Below are positions 9,893 to 16,856 of a stretch of 64,000 nt of DNA, one piece after another (the stretch's first letter is position 1; each line of letters opens with the position of its first letter). Under the pieces are notes generated by a model. It searched no databases. It was not told the DNA's origin and was given only the letters and a program-made list of their open reading frames with translations. Both the position numbers and the translations under genes were made by a program. Source of the stretch: Acinetobacter sp. ANC 4178 (GTDB taxonomy: Bacteria > Pseudomonadota > Gammaproteobacteria > Pseudomonadales > Moraxellaceae); contig NZ_SJOD01000002.1 in the NCBI RefSeq assembly GCF_004331175.1, positions 434,001-498,000 on the forward strand. The letters run 5' to 3'.

Positions 9893-9918
9893 GAAGATGT
9901 CAGTTTCATGACATCTTC
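9893..9918. terminator. Bidirectional terminator between the DUF465 gene and the corA-like gene
   Basis: A perfect 10-bp stem (GAAGATGTCA at 9893-9902, TGACATCTTC at 9909-9918) with a 6-base loop lies between the convergent genes. It is followed on both strands by moderately T-rich sequence. Confidence 0.75.
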
Positions 9919-9934
9919 TTGTATTTTCTGGTGA

Positions 9935-11170
9935 TTATTTTAATTTTGTCAGTTTTTCCACCTCTTTTAAGGTCACTTTAACGCCTTGCTTAATTGGCTC
10001 GTAATCCAAGAACCAGAGCAAGCCCACATGCTGGTCTTGATGTTGCTGTGCCAACATATCAATCACGCTTTTTTCTCCACGTCCCACCAAATGACGACGA
10101 TAGAAATACAATATGAGCCAAACGGTCGTGATCAACATCACCATCAACATTAACCAGAATCCGATTGGAGATTTTAATCCTGGTATAAATTCAAAATTCA
10201 TACCATATATCCCTGTCAGTAGCGTTAATGGTGCGAAAATTGCAGTAATAATTGCCAGAATTCGCATATTTTCATTGGTTTGGTTAGCAATCGCTGAAAA
10301 ATGTAATTCTATTGCTGCCTGTACTGCACTGCGTAAACGTGTCGTATGCTTTTGAATCCGCTCCACATGACTGACCAAATCATCGGTACGCACCAACACA
10401 ATATCGCGTTTTTCGGAGCGCTTTTTAGCTTTTAAGTGGGAATAATTTTCCACGATTTCATCGCGTAATTCTTGCAACACCTCTATTTGCTCTTCACACA
10501 AATTTTCAATTTGCTGAAATGCCATGTTTTCTTGCAGCAACTGATTCCATTTGGTAAAACGTCGGTGTCCTTGTAATAACTCTTGTTGCCAATATTCCAC
10601 ACGTCGGGTCAGCGGAACTCGCAAATCTAAATAACCATCGACCATGGCATTGAGTAAACGTAAAGCTAAATCTAAAGGGCTATGCGACAGTTTACGGGGT
10701 TTGTTTTGCTCATCCAAAGCACGTGCTGCAATTGAATCTATCCGTTCAATATACTGCTCGATAATTTGATTTCCTTGCTCCCGCACCGTAATCAAGACTT
10801 GTGATGTCAAGATAAAACTAATCGGAGTCGTAGATAGCCCAAAAAAACGCTCATGCTGCTCTAAAGCTTGTTCACCAGTCTGAATCTTGTCATCTGGCGT
10901 AATCAGTTTTCGAAAAATAAGCAGGTCATAATCTGCCATCGCATCGAAAGCACACGGATGCTCTAGATTCAAAATATCTTTGACATGGAATTCATTTAGA
11001 CTCACCCCTGCCATTTCAAATATTTGACTTTGCCAGTGTTCGGCATGATTGACGACATCTTCGCGGGTACTATCAATCCAGATAAATTCAGGCTCAACAT
11101 CATCCAATGCCTGCTGTTGTACGTAAATATAAGCATCCGTGGGATGTTGATAAAAATAGTAGCTTTGCAT
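9935..11170 (-). CDS. CorA-family divalent cation transporter
   Basis: CorA-family proteins are homopentameric inner-membrane channels for Mg2+ (and Co2+, or Zn2+ in ZntB). The 411-residue protein has a large cytosolic N-terminal domain, a long helical region (about 190-300), and two C-terminal membrane helices. The signature GMN occurs as TGIYGMNFEF between them, followed by a short periplasmic loop (IPGLKSPIGFW). The C-terminal tail of about 60 residues past the second helix is longer than in E. coli CorA. I cannot tell Mg2+ import from Zn2+ transport by sequence alone. Confidence 0.88.
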   Translation of the reverse strand: MQSYYFYQHPTDAYIYVQQQALDDVEPEFIWIDSTREDVVNHAEHWQSQIFEMAGVSLNEFHVKDILNLEHPCAFDAMADYDLLIFRKLITPDDKIQTGEQALEQHERFFGLSTTPISFILTSQVLITVREQGNQIIEQYIERIDSIAARALDEQNKPRKLSHSPLDLALRLLNAMVDGYLDLRVPLTRRVEYWQQELLQGHRRFTKWNQLLQENMAFQQIENLCEEQIEVLQELRDEIVENYSHLKAKKRSEKRDIVLVRTDDLVSHVERIQKHTTRLRSAVQAAIELHFSAIANQTNENMRILAIITAIFAPLTLLTGIYGMNFEFIPGLKSPIGFWLMLMVMLITTVWLILYFYRRHLVGRGEKSVIDMLAQQHQDQHVGLLWFLDYEPIKQGVKVTLKEVEKLTKLK

Positions 11171-11314
11171 CTATCCTGTCACTCTATTCCGTCAATCTTG
11201 TTGTTAAATTCATGGGATTGAGTGTAATGCATTCTGCTTAGGATGTTCATTTTTATCGCAATTTCACCACAAACTTTATCTCTTTATACCGCTCTTAAAT
11301 AAAAAGTGTACGCA

Positions 11315-11342
11315 TAAAAAAAGCCCACTCAGTAGAGCAGGC
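11315..11342 (-). terminator. Rho-independent terminator after pnp
   Basis: On the minus strand GCCTGCTC pairs with GAGTGGGC (11335-11342 with 11323-11330, two G-U pairs) around the loop TACT, followed by seven T. It lies 25 bases past the pnp stop. Confidence 0.88.
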
Positions 11343-11367
11343 TTTTTATTAAAAGATGATCAAAGCA

Positions 11368-13461
11368 TTAAACTTGTTCAACATCTTTCATGGTTAACTT
11401 GATACGACCACGGTTGTCGACATCAGCAACTTGTACTCTTACTTCTTGACCTTCAGATAACACGTCTGCAACATTGGCAATACGCTCATTTGAAATTTGT
11501 GAAATGTGAAGTAAGCCATCAGTACCCGGTAAGATATTTACAAATGCACCGAATTCAACAATACGAATCACTTTACCTGTGTAAATTGTGCCTGGTTCAA
11601 CTTCAGCAGTTAAGGCTTGGATTTTCGCAATTGCTGCTTGAGCTGCTGCTTTCGTTTCACCAAACACACGAACTGTACCGTTATCTTCGATATCAATTGC
11701 CGCTTTAGTTTCTTCAGTAATCGCACGGATGGTTGCACCACCTTTACCAATCACATCACGAATCTTGTCTGGATTGATGTTGATGACTTGGAACGTTGGT
11801 GCGTGCATTGAAATTTCAGGGCGAGCACGTGAAATCACTTGGTTCATTTCGTTCAAAATGTGCATACGACCAGCATAAGCTTGGTTCAATGCAGATTCCA
11901 TGATCTCTTCAGTGATCCCTTCAATTTTGATGTCCATTTGAAGTGCAGTAATACCGTTGGCAGAACCCGCAACTTTAAAGTCCATATCACCAAGATGGTC
12001 TTCATCACCCAAGATGTCAGAAAGAACCGCGAAACGTTCGCCTTCTTTCACTAGACCCATCGCGATACCAGCAACTGGTGCTTTCAATGGAACACCTGCA
12101 TCCATAAGTGATAATGAAGCACCACATACAGAAGCCATTGAAGATGAACCGTTCGATTCAGTAATATCCGATACAATACGAATCACGTACGGGAAGCGGT
12201 CAGCCGCTGGAAGAACAGCTTGTACACCACGACGCGCCAAACGACCGTGACCAATTTCACGACGCTTAGGACCAGATTCACGACCTGTTTCACCTACAGA
12301 GTATGCAGGGAAGTTATAGTGCAACATGAAGTTGTCAGTTTTAGTACCTGCAAGCGTATCAACCATCAACGCATCACGAGTATTACCCAAAGTTGTTGTT
12401 ACCAACGCCTGAGTTTCACCACGTGTGAACAATGCAGAACCGTGTGCACGGCCTAATACGCCTACTTGTACATCAATGGCACGGACAGTTTTGGTGTCAC
12501 GGCCATCAATACGCGGCTTACCAGACAAGATGTTGTCACGTACAGTACGGTATTTAAGATCTTCGAATAATTCGTTCACTTCGTCAGCAATGCCAGTTTC
12601 GTCATTTTCTGGAACGAATTGAGCAACAGCTTCTGCATAAAGTGCATCAAGCGCTGCATAACGGTCTTGCTTAACCGCAATTGTGTACGCTTCAGAGATT
12701 TTCGCTTCGAAAGCTTCTTTCAATTTACCCAGAAGTTCTTCGTTTTTAGCTGGAGCAACCCAAGTTGACTCAACCGCACCCGCAGCAGCAGCAAATTCTT
12801 TAATCGCTTGAATTGCAATTTGCATTTCGTCATGACCGAACAGCACTGCACCTAACATTTGGTCTTCTGAAAGTTCTTTCGCTTCAGACTCAACCATAAG
12901 AACAGCAGATTCTGTACCCGCAACAACAAGATCAAGATCACTTTCTTTCAACTGTTCGTTGTTTGGGTTAAGAATATATTCACCGTTGATTAAACCAACA
13001 CGTGCGCCACCAATTGGACCACGGAACGGTGTGCCAGCAATAGACATCGCAGCAGATGTACCTAACATTGCCGCAATATCAGCTTCCATGGTTTTATCAG
13101 AAGAAATAACTGTTGCAGTTACTTGAATTTCGTTGAAATAACCTTCTGGGAACAATGGACGAATTGGACGGTCAATCAAACGTGAAATTAAAGTTTCAGC
13201 TTCAGACGCACGACCTTCACGCTTGCCATAACCACCTGGGATACGACCCGCAGCATATTGTTTTTCTTGATAGTTAACAGTTAGTGGGAAGAAATCTTGA
13301 CCCGCTTTTGCTTTAGGCTGTGCAACAACTGCAACTAAAACAGTCACGCCACCCATTGTAACCACAACAGTGTTTGCTTGACGTGCAACACGACCCGTTT
13401 CAAGTACGACATTGTACTGACCGTATTGGAATTCTTTACGAATAATATTAAACATAGACAT
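11368..13461 (-). CDS. pnp: Polyribonucleotide nucleotidyltransferase (PNPase)
   Basis: PNPase degrades RNA 3'-to-5' by phosphorolysis, works in the degradosome, and can also add tails. The 697-residue protein has two RNase PH domains (about 10-230 and 320-550), a KH domain with the GxxG loop (VIGKGGATI) near 565, and a C-terminal S1 domain ([16 protein letters not shown]). The first ATG at 13461 is favoured over the second two codons later because AGGA lies 9 bases upstream. It follows rpsO by 249 bases in the conserved rpsO-pnp order. Confidence 0.98.
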   Translation of the reverse strand: MSMFNIIRKEFQYGQYNVVLETGRVARQANTVVVTMGGVTVLVAVVAQPKAKAGQDFFPLTVNYQEKQYAAGRIPGGYGKREGRASEAETLISRLIDRPIRPLFPEGYFNEIQVTATVISSDKTMEADIAAMLGTSAAMSIAGTPFRGPIGGARVGLINGEYILNPNNEQLKESDLDLVVAGTESAVLMVESEAKELSEDQMLGAVLFGHDEMQIAIQAIKEFAAAAGAVESTWVAPAKNEELLGKLKEAFEAKISEAYTIAVKQDRYAALDALYAEAVAQFVPENDETGIADEVNELFEDLKYRTVRDNILSGKPRIDGRDTKTVRAIDVQVGVLGRAHGSALFTRGETQALVTTTLGNTRDALMVDTLAGTKTDNFMLHYNFPAYSVGETGRESGPKRREIGHGRLARRGVQAVLPAADRFPYVIRIVSDITESNGSSSMASVCGASLSLMDAGVPLKAPVAGIAMGLVKEGERFAVLSDILGDEDHLGDMDFKVAGSANGITALQMDIKIEGITEEIMESALNQAYAGRMHILNEMNQVISRARPEISMHAPTFQVININPDKIRDVIGKGGATIRAITEETKAAIDIEDNGTVRVFGETKAAAQAAIAKIQALTAEVEPGTIYTGKVIRIVEFGAFVNILPGTDGLLHISQISNERIANVADVLSEGQEVRVQVADVDNRGRIKLTMKDVEQV

Positions 13462-13595
13462 GTATTTTTTTCCTAGTTCTTGTGAACAGCTATTCTAGTG
13501 GAGACCCCTAAGGTTTGGCATTCACAACCAAAAGCTTGCGCAAATGACAAAGCTTAGAAGCCGACCTCACTAGACACACTATTTTCAAACACAAA

Positions 13596-13620
13596 GAAGG
13601 AGCGAAACATTCGCCCCTTC
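13596..13620 (-). terminator. rpsO-pnp intergenic hairpin, terminator or RNase III site
   Basis: An 11-bp stem (13596-13606 with 13610-13620, one G-U pair on the minus strand) with a 3-base loop is followed on the minus strand by TTTGTGTTTG. It could be a leaky rpsO terminator. A second 6-bp hairpin (ATCTAG/CTAGAT, 13627-13644) lies just upstream of it on the transcript. In E. coli the rpsO-pnp gap carries both a terminator and the RNase III cleavage stem that starts PNPase autoregulation, so the paired hairpins here may play both parts. Confidence 0.65.
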
Positions 13621-13710
13621 CCCATTATCTAGACATAGCTAGATATACTTTAGTTTTCAGTAATACAGCATTGAACATGCAATAATCCGAAAATAAAAGT
13701 TTCAATCGAA

Positions 13711-13980
13711 TTAACGACGTAAACCTAAAGCACCGATCAAAGCAACATAACGGCCGTGATCTTTACCATTTAGGTAGTCAAGTAACTTACGACGTTGGTT
13801 AACCATACGGATCAGACCGCGACGGCTATGATGGTCGTGTTTGTGCTCTTTAAAGTGACCTTGTAAGTCATTAATTTGAGCAGTTAAAAGCGCTACTTGA
13901 ACTTCTGGTGAACCAGTGTCGTTTTCAGCACGAGCAAATTTAGCGATGATTTCTGCGCGATCTGTGTTTGTTAAAGCCAT
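13711..13980 (-). CDS. rpsO: 30S ribosomal protein S15
   Basis: S15 binds 16S rRNA helices 20-22 and seeds assembly of the small-subunit platform. The 89-residue product has the normal length and the conserved segments [22 protein letters not shown] and [20 protein letters not shown] (each a family hallmark). CGGAGA lies 6 bases before the ATG. pnp follows on the same strand. In many bacteria S15 represses its own mRNA through a structured leader, and a 90-base leader with a hairpin is visible here. Confidence 0.98.
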   Translation of the reverse strand: MALTNTDRAEIIAKFARAENDTGSPEVQVALLTAQINDLQGHFKEHKHDHHSRRGLIRMVNQRRKLLDYLNGKDHGRYVALIGALGLRR

Positions 13981-14022
13981 TCGATTTCTCCGAGATGCTT
14001 ATAAGTTACATTTGATACAAAT

Positions 14023-14107
14023 CAAATTGATTCTTCAAAACCAATTTGACTGCCGTGCATCACTACAGCAAGTCCGATATTTTAAGGGAAAATGAGGATG
14101 ATTGCAA
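14023..14107 (-). promoter_or_regulatory. rpsO promoter and leader hairpin
   Basis: On the minus strand a -35 TTGCAA (14102-14107) and -10 TAAAAT (14079-14084) are spaced by exactly 17 bases, placing the start near 14072. The resulting leader of about 90 bases contains a 7-bp inverted repeat CAAATTG/CAATTTG (14023-14029, 14042-14048) upstream of the ribosome binding site. It is a candidate S15 autoregulatory structure. Confidence 0.6.
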
Positions 14108-14142
14108 AATATGCACACTATTTAAATTTACTAAACAAAAAA

Positions 14143-14205
14143 GAAGCTGATTTTGGGCTTCAAGCATTCAATCTGGTATGAAATGTCATTCCTCACCAGA
14201 TTGAA
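14143..14205 (-). ncRNA. Candidate terminated hairpin RNA or 3' end
   Basis: On the minus strand a perfect 11-bp stem (TTCAATCTGGT/ACCAGATTGAA, 14195-14205 with 14167-14177) is followed by a 5-bp terminator stem GAAGC/GCTTC (14157-14161 with 14143-14147) and TTTTTT. The 17-base loop of the first stem contains GAGGA. The pair may be the 3' end of a small RNA or of a degraded gene, and it insulates the rpsO promoter from upstream transcription. No promoter for it was identified with confidence. Confidence 0.4.
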
Positions 14206-14338
14206 CCTTAAAAAATGAATATTGGATCACATTTTTAATAAGTTTTAACTGTGAAAGATACATTTACCGACTATATAAAATGCAAAATCTCAGCAATCCA
14301 CTTTTTAAGCCACAATACACAGCCTCGTACCCATTCAA

Positions 14339-14455
14339 TCATGCATATTTATTCAAATCATAAAATGCCATCAACAAGCTCTCCTCATTGTATGCAACAA
14401 GCGGCACATCGGGCTTCAACACATCTAATAATGTGATTTGATTCTCACTAAGCAC
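14339..14455 (-). CDS. Possible 38-residue small protein or gene remnant
   Basis: A GTG-started frame encodes 38 residues (begins MLSENQITLL, ends AFYDLNKYA) with a protein-like composition. AGG lies 9 bases before the GTG. After the TGA the same frame stays open for 24 more codons (LNGYEAVYCGLKSGLLRFCI and on) to a TAA at 14264-14266. This may mean a nonsense-mutated remnant of a longer gene. I do not recognise it. It lies between two terminators in an otherwise non-coding region, so a chance frame is quite possible. Confidence 0.25.
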   Translation of the reverse strand: MLSENQITLLDVLKPDVPLVAYNEESLLMAFYDLNKYA

Positions 14456-14538
14456 AACTTAATACCTGTTGTGTCATGGTTTAAATATTCAAACTTTTGA
14501 TACTTTTTGCAAACTATAAAACATGTTCCAACAGAAAG

Positions 14539-14668
14539 AAAAAAGCCCAAGCAAAACTTGGGCTTTTTTCATTGCGCTGTAGTTCTTATATTTATTGTTA
14601 TATTTGTTTTAGTTATTGCGCATAATGCGCTTATTGTGACAAACAGTCCTTGTTTTCACTTGATGTCC
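14539..14668 (-). ncRNA. Candidate small RNA 2 with strong terminator
   Basis: A strong Rho-independent terminator (GCCCAAG/CTTGGGC, 14545-14551 with 14557-14563, runs of T on both strands) has no protein gene ending at it on either strand. On the minus strand the sequence upstream of it contains two AGGAC motifs (14665-14669 and 14646-14650), the palindrome GCGCATTATGCGC, and CACATAA at 14669-14675. A TGTA-type 18-bp palindrome lies 54 bases further upstream. I infer a transcript of about 120-130 bases. The 5' end is a guess: a 13-bp stem at 14631-14643/14682-14694 would require a start further upstream. Confidence 0.45.
14545..14569. terminator. Strong bidirectional-type terminator in the rpsO-recD gap
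   Basis: A 7-bp GC-rich stem (14545-14551, 14557-14563) with loop CAAAA is flanked by A-runs and T-runs. It would terminate transcription from either side. No annotated protein gene ends nearby, which supports an RNA gene on the minus strand. Confidence 0.85.
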
Positions 14669-14728
14669 TTATGTGTAATATTTTGCCACAATAAAATCAG
14701 AAGACTAGAGGTGTTTTTCCCAACACAG

Positions 14729-14746
14729 TGTACGTTTTTACGTACA
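14729..14746. promoter_or_regulatory. GacA-box-like palindrome 2
   Basis: TGTACGTTTTTACGTACA is a perfect 18-bp palindrome apart from its central AT tract. Its layout (TGTANG, 6 bases, CNTACA) resembles the GacA/UvrY upstream site TGTAAG-N6-CTTACA. It lies 54 bases upstream of CACATAA in candidate small RNA 2. Confidence 0.45.
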
Positions 14747-14815
14747 TGAGGTTACATCAGCAGAAATGAAGGCTATGAGAAAAAATGCATTGTCGAAAAC
14801 AAAACGCTAGGCGAT

Positions 14816-14957
14816 AAAAAAGCCCTGTAGTCTCTCCCAAAACTACAAGGCTTAGCGGCTGTAAGTTTCCTCTTTCACCTACTTCACTGTAAGTTCGCTG
14901 TCCTATTCCGACTTTGTTCTTATCCTTTTGCGATTATGGCTCAACGTTCCGTGTTGT
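14816..14957 (-). ncRNA. Candidate CsrA/RsmA-sequestering small RNA (RsmY/RsmZ-like)
   Basis: The inferred minus-strand transcript of about 140 bases carries six GGA motifs (at 14948-14950, 14923-14925, 14907-14909, 14901-14903, 14868-14870, 14835-14837). Several are in predicted loops, such as GUAGGU/ACUUAC closing a loop with AGAGGAA. It ends in a 10-bp terminator hairpin (14842-14851 with 14822-14831) whose own loop has GGGA, followed by six T. CACATAA at 14963-14969 fits a -10 region. A GacA-box-like palindrome lies upstream. RsmX/Y/Z and CsrB-type RNAs have this build and titrate CsrA, relieving its translational repression. There is no open frame of note. The exact ends and the CsrA link are inference. 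Confidence 0.65.
14822..14851 (-). terminator. Terminator of the RsmY/Z-like small RNA
   Basis: On the minus strand GCCTTGTAGT pairs with ACTACAGGGC (one U-G pair) around a 10-base loop and is followed by six T (14816-14821). It lies more than 200 bases past the recD stop, so it is unlikely to serve only recD. Confidence 0.85.
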
Positions 14958-15024
14958 GCTCTTTATGTGAACTCATCTTCTCAGAAACCATATGAAAGCT
15001 CTATGCGCAAATATCTTGAATCAA

Positions 15025-15042
15025 TGTAAGCTTTTTCGTACA
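15025..15042. promoter_or_regulatory. GacA-box-like palindrome 1
   Basis: TGTAAGCTTTTTCGTACA matches the GacA site TGTAAG-N6-CTTACA with one half-site perfect (read CTTACA on the minus strand) and one mismatch in the other. Its centre lies about 75 bases upstream of the inferred start of the GGA-rich RNA, a normal distance for GacA-activated rsm genes. Confidence 0.55.
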
Positions 15043-15066
15043 AAGCATCCCATTATGTAGTACAAG

Positions 15067-16839
15067 TTAATAATCCAGAATACCTTTTATTTTTTCTAAA
15101 ACTCCACTCACTCGAGTCGTCCTTTTAGACAACGCTTGAGCCAAAGCCTGAGGGTCTGCTAATAAACTCACCACCGTTTTAGCACGCGTAATTGCGGTAT
15201 ACAGCAGTTCCTGACTCAATAAGTTTTGCGCTTGTGCATCCAAAACCACTGCCGTATGAGTAAACTCTGAACCTTGTGATTTATGAATAGTCAAGGCAAA
15301 TGCCGTTTCTATACTTTTAGGCAAACGAGTTGCCAGTACCCATTTTTCTAAACTTGGGAAATAGACTTCAAATTGAGACTGCCCTTGACGTTGCCTTTTA
15401 AAACAAATGCCAATATCTCCGTTAGACAATCCTAATTGATAGTCATTGTAAGTCATCATCACGGGGCGCCCGACATACCAATCCCCTTGTTTGGTGGTAT
15501 AGCGACTGAGTTCATTCAGTAAGCGTTGCTCCATCTGCTGATTAAGCTGCTTTAAACCAAATGCGCCATGTCGAATGGCGGTGAGAATACGGTAATCATC
15601 AAAAACCTGAATCACATGTTGAAGAGAAGCCTCTGGATCTTCCGCAATCAAATGCGTTTTCAATACTTCTATATAATGCTGATAGCCCAACATCAGTTGA
15701 TCGTAATATTGCTCTGATGTGGGATGCACTTGAGCAAAGTACTCCAGTTGTAATACATTCGGCATCTTGGCTAAAAGTGGCACAGTTTGAATTTCAGTGG
15801 GTGATACTACCTGTTGGTGAAATTGTTCCAGCAATGCTTGGGAGGATATGCCTGCTGGTGGCTGCTGAATAAATGCTGCCATTTGCCCAATTAAGGCCTC
15901 ACCATCAAAGCGTCGACTGGTCTTTAAATGTACCCGATTCTCTTGCAAAGCATTCACTTGCTGTAAATCTGCCAATACCGCCCCAACATCAACCGAAGCC
16001 AATTGATTGGCATCTCCCAGTAAAATCAGTCGAGCTTGGTTGGGCACGGCAGCAAGCAACATACTGGCAAGATTCAAATCCAACATCGAGGCTTCATCCA
16101 CCACAATTACATCATAGGGTAATGGTTGTTCAGCATCATAGCGTGGACGTGCAGAATGCCCCAAACCTAACAAGCGATGCAGTGTGACGGGGTTTAATTG
16201 TTTTAAAGCGGGAGTAACCAGAGGCTGCAATATTTCATCATTTAAGGCATTTTGCAGCGCTTCTTTCATACGTTGTGCAGCCTTACCTGTTGGTGCTGCC
16301 ATCGCAATGCGTAAATTTGGTAAGGACTGATTCAATGCGGCAATAATGCGTGCCAAAGTGTACGTTTTACCTGTACCTGGTCCGCCTGTAATAATATTTA
16401 AGGCTTGCTGACACACCATGCTTAATGCCTGCTGTTGATGTTCATCACTCAGCAAACTCAAGTAAGCCTGAGGATCAACTACGGGAACGGTTTGTTGTTT
16501 TAACCTCGCCACGTGCCGTGCCAAAGTATCTTCCTGTTTCCAGTAACGATACAGATATAAATACTGGGTGTCATAAATGAAAGGTGCAACTCGATGTGCC
16601 ACCTCATTTTCACTGATGGCCAAATGACCCAAATTATGCACCGCATCAGATTCTAACAATACGCAACTGTTGCCCTGTAACATCGCTTCTAATACGGACT
16701 GTATAACGGCATCTGCCTGTGGGTTTGGCGTTGCACTAAAAGGAGGCTGCTGAAGATATTGGCTCCACGATTTAATCCATTCAGCATTCAATTGCTGTTC
16801 CTGCTTGTTTTCCACACAGTTATCCTCAAAGTTATCCAC
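15067..16839 (-). CDS. recD: RecBCD enzyme subunit RecD (exodeoxyribonuclease V alpha chain)
   Basis: RecD is the fast 5'-to-3' SF1B helicase of RecBCD, which processes double-strand ends for recombination. The 590-residue protein is close to the E. coli length of 608. It has Walker A GGPGTGKT at residues 152-159, a Walker B region VVDEASMLD, GDANQLASV, and the C-terminal UvrD_C_2 segment FALTIHKSQGSEF and LLYTAITRAK. A GTG start at 16839 is used because there is no in-frame ATG before the conserved region. It lies 17 bases after recB on the same strand, so recC-recB-recD form one operon. Confidence 0.95.
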   Translation of the reverse strand: MDNFEDNCVENKQEQQLNAEWIKSWSQYLQQPPFSATPNPQADAVIQSVLEAMLQGNSCVLLESDAVHNLGHLAISENEVAHRVAPFIYDTQYLYLYRYWKQEDTLARHVARLKQQTVPVVDPQAYLSLLSDEHQQQALSMVCQQALNIITGGPGTGKTYTLARIIAALNQSLPNLRIAMAAPTGKAAQRMKEALQNALNDEILQPLVTPALKQLNPVTLHRLLGLGHSARPRYDAEQPLPYDVIVVDEASMLDLNLASMLLAAVPNQARLILLGDANQLASVDVGAVLADLQQVNALQENRVHLKTSRRFDGEALIGQMAAFIQQPPAGISSQALLEQFHQQVVSPTEIQTVPLLAKMPNVLQLEYFAQVHPTSEQYYDQLMLGYQHYIEVLKTHLIAEDPEASLQHVIQVFDDYRILTAIRHGAFGLKQLNQQMEQRLLNELSRYTTKQGDWYVGRPVMMTYNDYQLGLSNGDIGICFKRQRQGQSQFEVYFPSLEKWVLATRLPKSIETAFALTIHKSQGSEFTHTAVVLDAQAQNLLSQELLYTAITRAKTVVSLLADPQALAQALSKRTTRVSGVLEKIKGILDY

Positions 16840-16840
16840 A
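16808..16840 (-). promoter_or_regulatory. Three DnaA-box-like 9-mers at 12-base spacing
   Basis: Read on the plus strand, TTTTCCACA (16808), TTATCCTCA (16820) and TTATCCACA (16832, perfect consensus) lie in the same orientation exactly 12 bases apart. They overlap the recD start codon and first codons, where they encode the repeated GTGGATAAC-type sequence. They may be chance products of that coding repeat; no function is shown. Confidence 0.3.
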
Positions 16841-16856
16841 GCTTAATTCATTGTTT

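Noticed and set aside
11490..12622. Several plus-strand frames of 60-100 codons opposite pnp
   Set aside because: They are shadows of the strongly biased pnp coding sequence and have no start signals or homology-like motifs.
14251..14436. 61-codon plus-strand frame in the same gap
   Set aside because: No ribosome binding site, no recognisable composition, and it is antisense to a slightly more protein-like minus-strand frame.
14507..14749. 80-codon plus-strand frame with a hydrophobic stretch in the rpsO-recD gap
   Set aside because: It runs straight through a strong terminator hairpin and the second palindrome, has no ribosome binding site and an AT-driven composition. RNA features explain the region better.
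14816..15042. 6S RNA, RNase P RNA, 4.5S RNA or tmRNA as the identity of the GGA-rich RNA
   Set aside because: None of the conserved cores of these RNAs is present, and the sequence lacks the long rod of 6S RNA. The GGA motifs and the upstream box favour an Rsm/Csr type.
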